Below, one piece after another: positions 14,217 through 21,534 of a stretch of 21,534 nucleotides of DNA. How positions within the stretch are numbered: the first letter of the stretch is position 1; each line of letters begins with the position of its first letter. Position numbers and translations under genes: made by a program. The notes below the pieces were generated by a model. The model saw nothing but the letters and a program-made list of their open reading frames with translations, was not told the origin of the DNA and searched no databases. Source of the stretch: a virus; IMG/VR virus record IMGVR_UViG_3300037628_000393, positions 1 through 21,534 of that record. One strand, 5' to 3'.

Positions 14217-15029
14217 ATGTCCCAACCTTTATATTTCCTCCCGGATCTTCGAGCCTCACACCTGGCCCCTGGTAGCAAGCTCTCGCGAGCTATTCTGGCC
14301 GAGCGTGGCCTCGACAAAGTCTTCGCCGATGTTGTCGGCACCGAAGCCGATTGTTCAGTGTCCGAGCTGCGGGGCACAGGCCCCGACAATCTGCCCGGTG
14401 CGATTCTCTGCTATCAAAATCCAGCCGGCGAGATGCCGTCCATGCTGGGCTATTACCCAGACAAGCAGACCTGGCACAAGTGCCGCGACGGTCAGTTTTA
14501 CATCGGCATCGATAATGTCCGGCCGCCCAGTCCCGAGGACATGGCCCGCAAGAAACAATGCTCGGGCTATCCCCTGGAACTAGCCGGCGGTGAGCCGTGG
14601 ACGATACCAATCATCCGCCGGCCCGACGATTCGTCAGAGCTTCCCAAGGATATGATCCTCAACGGCGATGGTCAGATTAAGCAGCCCATCAAGGAAGCCT
14701 ACTTAAAATACTGGGAGTCGACAGCGGAAGTCTGCCGCTGGATGACCGAGGAAACCGATCTGACGGAGTTGCTGCCCCGCGCGTTGGCGCTAGCCGTGGA
14801 GGCGATGTCAATTAACTATCGCTACGGAATCGAAGAACAAAACGTCTGCCGGCAGATTGACAGCGAGAATTACTTGGCACTACTGGCGTTCACAATCGAC
14901 TATCCCAAGATCCAGCAAGAGCTTGATGCGGCCGAAGACGCAAAAAAAAAGGAAACGGAGAGCATCGAGCCTGGCGAGCCGGACTCCTCCGAGATTACCG
15001 ACCCAGTCGAGGCGACCTCTTCCTCTTAG
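14217..15029 (+). CDS. Tail assembly chaperone-position protein with candidate -1 frameshift
   Basis: A 270-residue protein between the major tail protein and the tape measure, where long-tailed phages encode the chaperones that coat the tape measure. The N-terminal two thirds are mixed alpha/beta with several tryptophans and cysteines. Residues about 185-235 are helical (LLPRALALAVEAMSINYRYG, NYLALLAFTIDYPKIQQEL), typical of this class. The C-terminus is acidic and low in complexity. At codons 243-245 lies a run of nine A bases with the dnaX-type heptamer A AAA AAG. A -1 slip would replace the last residues by 28 others and end two bases before the tape measure start. It is longer than most chaperones, so the role is inferred from position. 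Confidence 0.55.
   Translation: MSQPLYFLPDLRASHLAPGSKLSRAILAERGLDKVFADVVGTEADCSVSELRGTGPDNLPGAILCYQNPAGEMPSMLGYYPDKQTWHKCRDGQFYIGIDNVRPPSPEDMARKKQCSGYPLELAGGEPWTIPIIRRPDDSSELPKDMILNGDGQIKQPIKEAYLKYWESTAEVCRWMTEETDLTELLPRALALAVEAMSINYRYGIEEQNVCRQIDSENYLALLAFTIDYPKIQQELDAAEDAKKKETESIEPGEPDSSEITDPVEATSSS
14942..14991 (+). promoter_or_regulatory. Candidate programmed -1 ribosomal frameshift signal
   Basis: In frame the codons read GCA AAA AAA AAG, containing A AAA AAG at 14945-14951. A five-base spacer (14951-14955) is followed by CGGAG (14956-14960), which can pair with CTCCG (14987-14991), and GAG (14967-14969) can pair with CTC (14984-14986). The -1 frame stays open to a TGA at 15035-15037. 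No Shine-Dalgarno-like stimulator is seen just upstream. Confidence 0.4.
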
Positions 15030-15038
15030 GTTATTGAT

Positions 15039-16349
15039 ATGGCTGTAACATTAAAGGGAAATGCCGATGTAAAAAACATATTGAAGGAGATGGGCCGTCT
15101 TGAGCGCGAGATGGCGAAGCTTGGGAAAGAGAACCAGAAGCTAAAAGAAACTAGTAAAAAAGCGACAATCGAAGCCGCGGGAGGATTTGGAAAACTTAAG
15201 AAGTCAGTCATAGCAACGGCGTTGAGTTTTGGAACTGCTCAAGGTGCTATTACTTTATTCAAGGATGCCATAAGGGCAATGAGACATGAAATAGACGGGG
15301 CAAAAACTTCTCTTGATGGCCTTCTGAATTCGAGAATATTATTAAATCAAGTAGCATTAGACGAGGCCGATAAAGCTCGATTGAACGCAAGAGCGGAAGC
15401 GGATGCGGGTGAATTCGGAATATCACGAGAAAAAGCAAGGCTGATACAATTCCAAGGTAGGTCGCAGAAGTTTGAAAAAGACACTAGGTTCATATCGCGT
15501 ACACGAACAGCGATTGACCCATTGTCAGCGGCAAAAGTCGGTGGTCAGCTGCGCAAGATTTTCGAGGGAGATGTAACACTTAAGCAAGCTGTTAATCTGG
15601 GATTCGTTGCGTCGGGTCAAAGTAGATTGAATTTTGAGGAACTAGGCCAGGCTCTCCCGATTGCTGCGGAAGGTGCGGCACTTACTGGAACCTCGGCCGT
15701 TGAGACTCTAGCACTAGCGGGCGTTTTGCCGGATGTGTTTGCTTCTGGGCAGACAGCCGGGGCACGTATTAGAGGGCTGGGAACTGCGTTGAGTCTCAGT
15801 AAAAAATTTGGTGGAAAAGGAATTTTGGGTGGCATTGAAGCGTTAGAGGCGGCACCGGAAGCGGAGAGAAAAAAATTCTTGGGTGAAAGTCAAGAGCGGA
15901 ACCAGGCCTTCCAGTTAATCGGCAATGCACGTGAAACAATACGCGAGCGGATAAAACTTTTAGAGAAAGAGAAATTGCTGTCCGGTACTCCGCAATCTGC
16001 CCTAAATAGGGCAATCGTTCGAGGTGAGAAAGACCCCGCAATAGGCGGCGTTTTTGATGTCAGGGCGGCACGAAATAGAGCTGAATTTGCCGTCGAAAAA
16101 CGAGCAGGCGGGAGAGGAGCCAGAGGCGATATAGCCGTTGCCGAAGTATCCGAGCGTGAAGGTGAAATCAATGCGGCTATTGCTCGTGGCGTAGAGATTG
16201 GGTTTGGCGCGGCGGGCGTGAGAACGGTCGATAAGTTCATTAATTCTCTCCCCGGTGGTTCAGGCAGTCTTATAGGGATAGAGAACGTATTGAAAGATAT
16301 ACGTGACAATCAGAAGACAGCCACACCGGCGGCGAATCCTGAAGGTTAG
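15039..16349 (+). CDS. Tape measure protein (short)
   Basis: A 436-residue helical protein that should span the tail lumen and fix tail length. The N-terminus is coiled-coil-like and lysine/glutamate-rich (LKEMGRLEREMAKLGKENQK), followed by a hydrophobic helix (KSVIATALSFGTAQGAITLF) and long alanine/arginine/glutamate helices. At the usual 1.5 angstrom per residue it predicts a tail near 65 nm, short for a siphovirus. Codon use is richer in A and T (AAA, AGA, ATA, GAA, TTA) than in flanking genes, which suggests a separate origin for this segment. No peptidase or lysozyme domain is seen. The stop codon overlaps the stop of a minus-strand gene. Confidence 0.75.
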   Translation: MAVTLKGNADVKNILKEMGRLEREMAKLGKENQKLKETSKKATIEAAGGFGKLKKSVIATALSFGTAQGAITLFKDAIRAMRHEIDGAKTSLDGLLNSRILLNQVALDEADKARLNARAEADAGEFGISREKARLIQFQGRSQKFEKDTRFISRTRTAIDPLSAAKVGGQLRKIFEGDVTLKQAVNLGFVASGQSRLNFEELGQALPIAAEGAALTGTSAVETLALAGVLPDVFASGQTAGARIRGLGTALSLSKKFGGKGILGGIEALEAAPEAERKKFLGESQERNQAFQLIGNARETIRERIKLLEKEKLLSGTPQSALNRAIVRGEKDPAIGGVFDVRAARNRAEFAVEKRAGGRGARGDIAVAEVSEREGEINAAIARGVEIGFGAAGVRTVDKFINSLPGGSGSLIGIENVLKDIRDNQKTATPAANPEG

Positions 16350-16510
16350 TTTTTCGTGAAGTGTATACCAAGCAAGCAGAGAATAAACGAGCACAACCAG
16401 ATAGAGCAGGCAATAGATCCGGTAACAGACAGGCTACCTACAGTTGAAGCGTAGGCAATTGCCAGTGAAGCTACAGCAGCACCGTTAAACCAATATCGCA
16501 TGCAACGCAT
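16346..16510 (-). CDS. Small antisense membrane protein (possible superinfection-exclusion moron)
   Basis: A 54-residue frame on the minus strand in the gap between the tape measure and the next tail gene. It has a good ribosome binding site (AGGAG, eight bases before the ATG). The product has two hydrophobic stretches, about residues 8-27 (FNGAAVASLAIAYASTV) and 30-51 (TGSIACSIWLCSFILCLLGI), separated by a short serine/valine turn. It begins with basic residues (MRCMRYW) and ends HFTKN. A hairpin membrane protein is predicted. Its stop TAA overlaps the tape measure TAG on the other strand. Small inner-membrane proteins expressed from moron genes can block infection by related phages (HK97 gp15 is a known case); a holin is the other option. 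The sequence family is unknown to me. Confidence 0.55.
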   Translation of the reverse strand: MRCMRYWFNGAAVASLAIAYASTVGSLSVTGSIACSIWLCSFILCLLGIHFTKN

Positions 16511-16512
16511 AA

Positions 16513-16926
16513 ATGGCACTCCTAGATAACAAAATCGGGACCGAGGAATTTGTCTCTATTATAGGCACATGGATACCCCCAGCGGAACAGGTGGAGGTAG
16601 ACCAAAGGCCGGGCGTGGACGGTACGCAAGTGACCAAGGTAGGCAAAAAGGGCCGCCCTTTCACGGTTTTGACCCGTGTGGACACCAACGATTATCCAGC
16701 GGCACATGACGCATTACAGCGATATCAGGGGCTAATTGACGGGGAACCGATCACGATGATCCAGGGTGGCGTGTCGTCGGACACGTTGGGTTTCAAGGTG
16801 CAAATACTTGACGTACAGCCCAGACGAATCCAGGCGATTAAGAATCCCAGCGGCGCGGGGGCTAAATCGTCCGACGGAACGGGCTGGATCGAAGCCGTTT
16901 GGCAGCTAATTGGAATTGCAAATTAA
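16513..16926 (+). CDS. Distal tail-associated protein
   Basis: A 137-residue beta-rich protein after the tape measure. It reads ALLDNKIGTEEFVSIIGTWI, then VDQRPGVDGTQVTKVGKKG, a strand FTVLTRVDTNDY, a helix AAHDALQRYQGLIDGE and strands to the end WIEAVWQLIGIAN. This layout resembles small baseplate or tail-tip adaptor proteins (for example LysM-less distal tail partners), but no signature lets me name it. An in-frame TAA immediately before the ATG fixes the start. No ribosome binding site precedes it, since the antisense membrane gene starts in that very stretch. The role is inferred from position. Confidence 0.55.
   Translation: MALLDNKIGTEEFVSIIGTWIPPAEQVEVDQRPGVDGTQVTKVGKKGRPFTVLTRVDTNDYPAAHDALQRYQGLIDGEPITMIQGGVSSDTLGFKVQILDVQPRRIQAIKNPSGAGAKSSDGTGWIEAVWQLIGIAN
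16558..16563 (-). promoter_or_regulatory. Exact TATAAT for the antisense membrane gene
   Basis: On the minus strand TATAAT lies 47 bases upstream of the ATG at 16510, inside the coding sequence of the next tail gene. The -35 region 17-18 bases further upstream (TTCCGC or TCCGCT) is poor, so it would need an activator or extended -10 contacts. Confidence 0.4.
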
Positions 16927-16935
16927 AGGTTGGGC

Positions 16936-16971
16936 GGGCGTCGTCGCGTGATCTCCTCCGCGGCGGCGCCC
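16936..16971 (+). promoter_or_regulatory. Strong intergenic RNA hairpin
   Basis: GGGCGTCGTCGCG (16936-16948) pairs along 13 positions with CGCGGCGGCGCCC (16959-16971), with two G-U wobble pairs and a ten-base loop (TGATCTCCTC). No U-run follows, so it is not a standard terminator. It may be a processing or stability element or a partial attenuator that lowers expression of the downstream tail genes. The loop contains CTCCT, which could pair with a Shine-Dalgarno sequence. Confidence 0.5.
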
Positions 16972-16993
16972 CATTTGAAAAAGGATATACGAA

Positions 16994-17476
16994 ATGACAG
17001 TAGACGCAACAATTACGATGGGTTTGGTTGCAACGGAAACCCTATCGACCAATGTTCCGGCGGCAAAAAACCCGGTTATCAGACACGACCAATTTGACTT
17101 GTCGGTGACCCTCAAGTCGACGCCGGCACCACCCGTTACCAAGACGTCAGCCAAGACATACGCACTCGTGGGAGGGGCGCTGACGATCGACCTAACGGCG
17201 CTCAGCGGCACGAGCAACGAGGCGGTTGACGGAACTGGCTTGAAGGTGCAGGCCATCAAGATAAAGAACACCGGCACCAACGCCATGACGTTCGTCCAGG
17301 GGGCAGCTAACGATTACGAACTCGTGGGTGCCACGTTCTCGTTCACGTTGCTGGCTGGACAACATGCCATGTTTTACCTGAACGACGCCGCGCCGGACGT
17401 GGGCGCGACGGATTCAGATATTGACGTCTCCGGTACGGGCACGGAAACATTCGAGATGATTCTGGTAATGGGCTAG
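16994..17476 (+). CDS. Beta-rich tail protein
   Basis: A 160-residue protein with AAAAAGGA before its ATG. It consists mainly of short strands with threonine, alanine, glycine and asparagine and no cysteine. It opens MTVDATITMGLVATETLSTN and contains AIKIKNTGTNAMTFVQGAAN and FSFTLLAGQHAMFYLND, a jelly-roll-like pattern found in phage surface and tail-tip proteins. I do not recognise a family. It lies between a distal tail protein and the large hub-like protein, so a tail-tip or decoration role is likely. Confidence 0.55.
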   Translation: MTVDATITMGLVATETLSTNVPAAKNPVIRHDQFDLSVTLKSTPAPPVTKTSAKTYALVGGALTIDLTALSGTSNEAVDGTGLKVQAIKIKNTGTNAMTFVQGAANDYELVGATFSFTLLAGQHAMFYLNDAAPDVGATDSDIDVSGTGTETFEMILVMG

Positions 17477-17477
17477 T

Positions 17478-19562
17478 ATGGCGATCCTCGACCACCAATC
17501 ACACAAAGTCTACACTCGCTTCTCGTGGGCCGATGCCTGGGAGCAAATCCCAAATCTGTTCGCAGACACGGTCATGGAGGCGGCGTCTCCCCGTCTGCCT
17601 CGGGCTACGTTTAGCTATCGGTTCGGAAACGTCAAAGCATACAACGCCGCGACATTCGCCACGGTCCCCAGGATCGACTACCTCAATTGGTACGTCAAGG
17701 TCGAGATCAGTCAACCCGACGGGGCGGCGGATCGAATTTGGTACGGCGTTATTACGGAGGAGTCAATTTCCTTCGACGGCGATGAATTTGGCATTAAGCC
17801 AGAGCAGGGCACGCAAAACTATACGGCGTTTGGGCTGGAATATTTGCTCACGCGCAAGGTGATCGATTCGTCTGTCGTGCGAACGGCAACTAATCCAGAA
17901 CTAAGAATCAACCGGGCCATTGCTTTCAATGCGGGTCAGGGGACAGGGAGTTCCACGGAACGCCGGGGTAACCAAACGGGTTTTGGTGCTTTAGGATTCC
18001 AAGTGTTCGCGGAATCATTGGACGAAGCTATCGAATGGGATGCTTTTGATATAATTCACTACCTGCTAAAATTCCATGAACCTACTGATGCTTTCGGCAC
18101 GGGTCCGCTGCTATGGTCGCAAACAAGTGGAAGTCAAGTATTCGGACTCAGGTACGATGTCCCCGTAATCCACACACAAGGAAAGACAGTAAAGCAAATC
18201 CTCGACCAGCTAATTAATAAGAGGCGAGGAGTCGGTTGGCACGTTGTTGTGGATGAAGATGCACCTCAGTTTGCCCAAATCCACGTGTTCTCATACAACG
18301 AGAGCAATATCACAACCGATGACGGAACCGTAATAGAAGCCAACCCCAATCAAACAACCTGGGACATCGGAACCAGCAAGGTCGTCCAGCAGGCCACCCT
18401 ATCCAAGAGCGCCTCGCAACAATACGATAAGGTAATCGCCCGAGGAGAGCAGCGGGGAAGTTGCTTCACGCTCGACAACGCCGAGAACACGCTCGACGCC
18501 GACTGGACCACGGCCCTACAAACGGCCTACAACGCCGGGGGAACTGGCGCCAGTGGACGGCTATCGAAGCAGGATCTCAATCAGCTTTACCGCAAGACGG
18601 ACAAATTCAAGCGCGTCTATCGCTACTTCCGCGTCGGAACCGATTGGAATGGAAAGGTTAATGCAAACGCGAACGCGGCCATGCCGGTTGTGCAGGGTTT
18701 TGCGGGCGTACTAGACACCGTCTCCGAACCTTTCTGGCTGCCCGGACTGCGGTTCCAGCCTCGATTGCCGCTGAAGAGCGACCACGATTATACCGGCGAC
18801 AACATTAAGGACGGCACGGTCACCGACGGTACGCCAGCCGCCAGCGAGCCCGAATTCCTCCGCCCATTCGCCACGATTCTAGATGGCACTCGCAATTACC
18901 AAATGGACAGGATGGGCAAAGGCGACACATTCGACACCGTACAAGAGGCTGGCGGACGGCAGTGGTCGGCCAGCCTACGCATGCAAGACGACCAGCCGGG
19001 CATCATCGTCGACGTACAGGGTTCAATGCAGCACGCCATCGCCAACGTGGAGTTCGCGGCTGCCGACGCCGATGATACGTCTGACTTTAAGGCTGATCTA
19101 GACTGGCACGATATGCTCATCACCGTATTCGTGCTTAGCGATTCCTTCGCAGAAGGTGCCTTCCCCGACCCACTACCCCCCACGCCCGGAGACCAGGAAC
19201 GGACACTCAAAATAAACGTTCCCGGTGCTCGCCTGGACTACGTGGCTAAGGCCACCGTGGTGGGCATCGCCAGTGACGGAACACTGTTAACGACCAACGG
19301 CGGATTCGTCCAGGATGACCGGGTCTATCTGCGCGAACTGGCGCGGCTGGCCTATGAGTGGTACAGCGTCCAGCGGCACGTCATCGACGTCACGGTCCGC
19401 GGCATGGACCCCACGTTCACGGTGGATGACTTGATAACCAGCATCGGCAACGCGGTCCCGGTCACCGTCAATAGCGTGGTTACGTCCATTACATTTGACT
19501 TACGCGCGAACACCTATCGAATAGAAACCGATTTCGCAAACCTGGATGTGGTGGGACTATGA
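17478..19562 (+). CDS. Baseplate hub/tail-tip protein
   Basis: A 694-residue protein of mixed strands and helices. Early blocks RIDYLNWYVKVEISQ and IWYGVITEESISFDGDEFGI resemble the hub domains of phage baseplates, which gauge and close the tail tube. The stretch KTVKQILDQLINKRRGVGWH followed by strands, then a repeated-looking KSASQQYDKVIARGEQRG, fits a hub core with an inserted helical part. The C-terminal part (from about residue 560) contains LKINVPGARLDYVAKATVV and later VTVNSVVTSITFDLRANTYR, again strand-rich. No lysozyme or peptidase domain is visible. The 18000-18340 stretch has lower G+C than the rest. Its stop overlaps the next start (ATGA). Confidence 0.6.
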   Translation: MAILDHQSHKVYTRFSWADAWEQIPNLFADTVMEAASPRLPRATFSYRFGNVKAYNAATFATVPRIDYLNWYVKVEISQPDGAADRIWYGVITEESISFDGDEFGIKPEQGTQNYTAFGLEYLLTRKVIDSSVVRTATNPELRINRAIAFNAGQGTGSSTERRGNQTGFGALGFQVFAESLDEAIEWDAFDIIHYLLKFHEPTDAFGTGPLLWSQTSGSQVFGLRYDVPVIHTQGKTVKQILDQLINKRRGVGWHVVVDEDAPQFAQIHVFSYNESNITTDDGTVIEANPNQTTWDIGTSKVVQQATLSKSASQQYDKVIARGEQRGSCFTLDNAENTLDADWTTALQTAYNAGGTGASGRLSKQDLNQLYRKTDKFKRVYRYFRVGTDWNGKVNANANAAMPVVQGFAGVLDTVSEPFWLPGLRFQPRLPLKSDHDYTGDNIKDGTVTDGTPAASEPEFLRPFATILDGTRNYQMDRMGKGDTFDTVQEAGGRQWSASLRMQDDQPGIIVDVQGSMQHAIANVEFAAADADDTSDFKADLDWHDMLITVFVLSDSFAEGAFPDPLPPTPGDQERTLKINVPGARLDYVAKATVVGIASDGTLLTTNGGFVQDDRVYLRELARLAYEWYSVQRHVIDVTVRGMDPTFTVDDLITSIGNAVPVTVNSVVTSITFDLRANTYRIETDFANLDVVGL

Positions 19563-21534
19563 CGCGCGGGACATCTTCAGAGCGAATTTCGGAACTCGAG
19601 CGACAGCTTGCCGAGGTCAAGCGGCAGATCCTCAACAGCGAGCAACGCCCGGCAGCTCCGCTGCCACAACCGGCTGGCAAGTACACCGCCCAGCCCGTCG
19701 GCACTGTTGCGGCGGAACAAAGCGGCACGTTCACGATCTTCGCTTTTAACGGCACGAGCTACGTCACTACCGGCAAGACGCTCCAGGCGGTCAACCTGAG
19801 CGATCACGACATGGTCAATCCAGAAGACGTGGTACTGCATTTCATGCCTGATAAGCGTTGGTATGCGGTGAGGCTGGATGATGATACCACCACAGGAAGT
19901 ATAGCCTCCTGGCTCTTCGACGCCTCGGCAGTACCCGGTGGTGACGGCCCGCAGACGATTGTCGATGGCAATACGATGTTGTTCGATGACACCGACAACA
20001 TCGTCTGGGAGACCGTAAACACTGACCGGATTCATGCCACGCTATCTGGGAATCTATTTGCGGTTAATCCTGGCGGTTCAGGCTCTGGGGCCGGGTTCAG
20101 TATTAGCGTGTCAGAAGTCTGGACGTTCACGCCGGGCACGGGCATTGCTATTGTCGTGGACACGGAAGACGTTTCCATCTCCCTCTCGGGCGAAACGCCG
20201 CTCACCCAGTGGCCCGTTGACGCCACGGTCTCGACATCGGACTACATTATCTGGTCGGATATTTCGGGGGCCCCAGAAAGTATTGCCAGGACGACACCGG
20301 GCGACCTATTCGCCCTCTACTCAATCACGCCCGGCGTGGGCCTCAGTGGATCATCGGCCCTGGCCCTGAATACCTCGCCCACGTTGACGCTCGATTTGAA
20401 TGAGTTGGCCACGCAAGCCCTGACAACCGTCGGTGGTGATTTTCTGGCGATGGTTGACGGGACGGTCACTAAAAAAGACACCGTCGACAACGTATTGGGT
20501 GTGCGGACGATCAACACCACTGGAGGCATCACCGGTGGCGGTTCCTTGAGTGGTGATTTAACACTTGATGGATCAACTGTAGTAGGGACATATAACTGGA
20601 CTATTTCCGGGGATACCGGAATAGATACGATAACGGATGGAACCACACTGGCGGTTTCAGGTGTCGGGATTGATTCTGCTGTAGGCGTGGATTCTTTGGC
20701 GTTGAAGTTAGATTTTGCAAATACCGGAGAATTAGCGACAATTGGAACTCCAGTTGGTGCGGATTGGATAGCTATTGCTGATGATAGCGATGTGGTTGGT
20801 GATGGAAAAATTGTCAATAAAGTTACTGTTGATAATTTATTGGGCGTGCGAGCGATCAACACAACCGGCGGGCTCACCGGTGGCGGCTCGTTGAGTGGCG
20901 ACCTGACACTCGACGGCAGTACGATCGTCGGCACCTACGATTGGACTTTTGCAGGCGACATTGGCTCTACGGTAATTATCAACGATGCGACGGCCAAAGT
21001 TGCCGGAAGCGTTGGCATCGATACCGCGGAAAGCGCGGGCACGGTTACGGTGAGCCTGGACCTATTTGAAATCGCAGCCATCACCCCCACAACCAGCGAC
21101 TGGATCATACTGGCTGATTCCTCACCGGTGGGTAACGGTTCGGCGACGATTGCTACTGTGTTTGGCCTGTTCTCGATTTCGACCGGTGCCACGAGTGGCC
21201 TCAGTGGCGGGGCTGCTCTTAACAGCAATCCGGCACTGGTGCTCGATATTAACCGGCTGAACACTGACCTGCCCGCCACGGGCGACGTGGTGGCCTTTTA
21301 TGATACTAGCGATCTTGCAACAACCAGCGCCCCGCTGACAGATATCTTTGGCCTGTTTTCGATTACGCAAGGCACGGGGATAACGGTCACCAATCCCGCT
21401 CTGGATGATAATCCAACGATTGCGGTCGACGGCACGGTGGTGCGAACGACCAGGACGCTGACCGGGGCGGCGGGAATAGAAATCGATGACGTTCAAACGC
21501 CTACTTCAAAAGACTTTTCCGCCAACAGAACGAT
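19559..21534 (+). CDS. Large repeat-bearing tail fibre-like protein (partial, runs off the end)
   Basis: The frame is open from the ATG at 19559 to the last base of the window, giving at least 658 residues. The start overlaps the previous stop (ATGA). It opens with a coiled-coil-like helix (SSERISELERQLAEVKRQIL), then a short proline-rich linker and a beta domain (TFTIFAFNGTSYVTTGKTLQ, VVLHFMPDKRWYAVRL). From about residue 215 it is built of modular repeats: a strand DxIxxxDxS, a segment ending NLLGV or DIFGLF, then a loop such as TGGGSLSGDLTLDGS. Glycine-rich TGGGxL repeats of this kind are typical of trimeric phage tail fibres. It probably binds the host surface. The C-terminal receptor-binding tip is outside the window. 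Confidence 0.7.
   Translation, partial: MTRGTSSERISELERQLAEVKRQILNSEQRPAAPLPQPAGKYTAQPVGTVAAEQSGTFTIFAFNGTSYVTTGKTLQAVNLSDHDMVNPEDVVLHFMPDKRWYAVRLDDDTTTGSIASWLFDASAVPGGDGPQTIVDGNTMLFDDTDNIVWETVNTDRIHATLSGNLFAVNPGGSGSGAGFSISVSEVWTFTPGTGIAIVVDTEDVSISLSGETPLTQWPVDATVSTSDYIIWSDISGAPESIARTTPGDLFALYSITPGVGLSGSSALALNTSPTLTLDLNELATQALTTVGGDFLAMVDGTVTKKDTVDNVLGVRTINTTGGITGGGSLSGDLTLDGSTVVGTYNWTISGDTGIDTITDGTTLAVSGVGIDSAVGVDSLALKLDFANTGELATIGTPVGADWIAIADDSDVVGDGKIVNKVTVDNLLGVRAINTTGGLTGGGSLSGDLTLDGSTIVGTYDWTFAGDIGSTVIINDATAKVAGSVGIDTAESAGTVTVSLDLFEIAAITPTTSDWIILADSSPVGNGSATIATVFGLFSISTGATSGLSGGAALNSNPALVLDINRLNTDLPATGDVVAFYDTSDLATTSAPLTDIFGLFSITQGTGITVTNPALDDNPTIAVDGTVVRTTRTLTGAAGIEIDDVQTPTSKDFSANRT
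20501..20599 (+). repeat. Fibre-gene repeat, copy 1
   Basis: Codons 315-347 encode VRTINTTGGITGGGSLSGDL, then TLDGSTVVGTYNW. The copy at 20846-20944 differs at only five of the 33 residues. Copy 1 uses A/T-ending codons in its second half, unlike copy 2. Confidence 0.8.
20846..20944 (+). repeat. Fibre-gene repeat, copy 2
   Basis: Codons 430-462 encode VRAINTTGGLTGGGSLSGDL, then TLDGSTIVGTYDW, 345 bases after copy 1. Codons are G/C-ending, matching the gene's overall style. The stretch between the two copies (about 20540-20845) is A+T-rich. Confidence 0.8.

Noticed and set aside
14217-15048. +1 frameshift at the A-run into the tape measure start
   Set aside because: The +1 frame is arginine/proline/leucine-rich, overlaps the tape measure start and lacks the -1 slippage geometry.
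16356-16454. Plus-strand 32-residue GTG frame in the gap after the tape measure
   Set aside because: No ribosome binding site and no domain. The minus-strand frame in the same place has a binding site and clear hydrophobic helices.

Overview
The window is a continuous late-gene (packaging, head, neck, tail) region of a tailed double-stranded DNA phage with a long-tail (siphovirus-like) gene order, either a free phage or a prophage. No integrase, tRNA, rRNA or clear bacterial housekeeping gene is visible, so the host cannot be fixed from this stretch. The moderately high G+C, the GTGA/ATGA/TAATG gene overlaps and the style of the structural proteins fit an environmental phage of a Gram-negative-type host. 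A planctomycete host is only a guess.

Layout: 31-3840 holds a ParB-domain DNA methyltransferase, the large terminase subunit, a zinc-ribbon protein and a small helix-turn-helix protein. 3841-5800 is an accessory island. Two genes on the minus strand (4001-4522 and 4824-5414) alternate with three arrays of a degenerate five-base repeat, GTCNN. Each array contains one or more copies of a 25-base core that keeps the five-base phase. 5822-9835 is the head module: a gpW-like joining protein, a lambda-type portal and a protease-linker-capsid fusion. 9847-13092 holds a small unknown protein, two tandem paralogous beta-rich proteins and three neck/connector proteins. 13096-16349 is the tail module: a major tail protein, two chaperone-position proteins (the second with a dnaX-type slippery site) and a short tape measure. 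A small two-helix membrane protein gene lies antisense between the tape measure and the next tail gene, with its own ribosome binding site and an exact TATAAT. 16513-21534 holds tail-tip/baseplate-type proteins and a large repeat-bearing fibre-like gene that runs off the end of the window.

How it works together: terminase and portal package DNA into a shell built from the fusion polypeptide. The neck proteins join head to tail, the chaperone-position proteins and tape measure set tail assembly and length, and the distal proteins bind the cell. Genes from the portal onward are packed with overlaps or gaps of a few bases, so they probably form one plus-strand late operon. The minus-strand genes break this order and look like 'morons', meaning extra genes with separate expression. 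The GTCNN island and the antisense membrane gene are the two least expected parts of the window.
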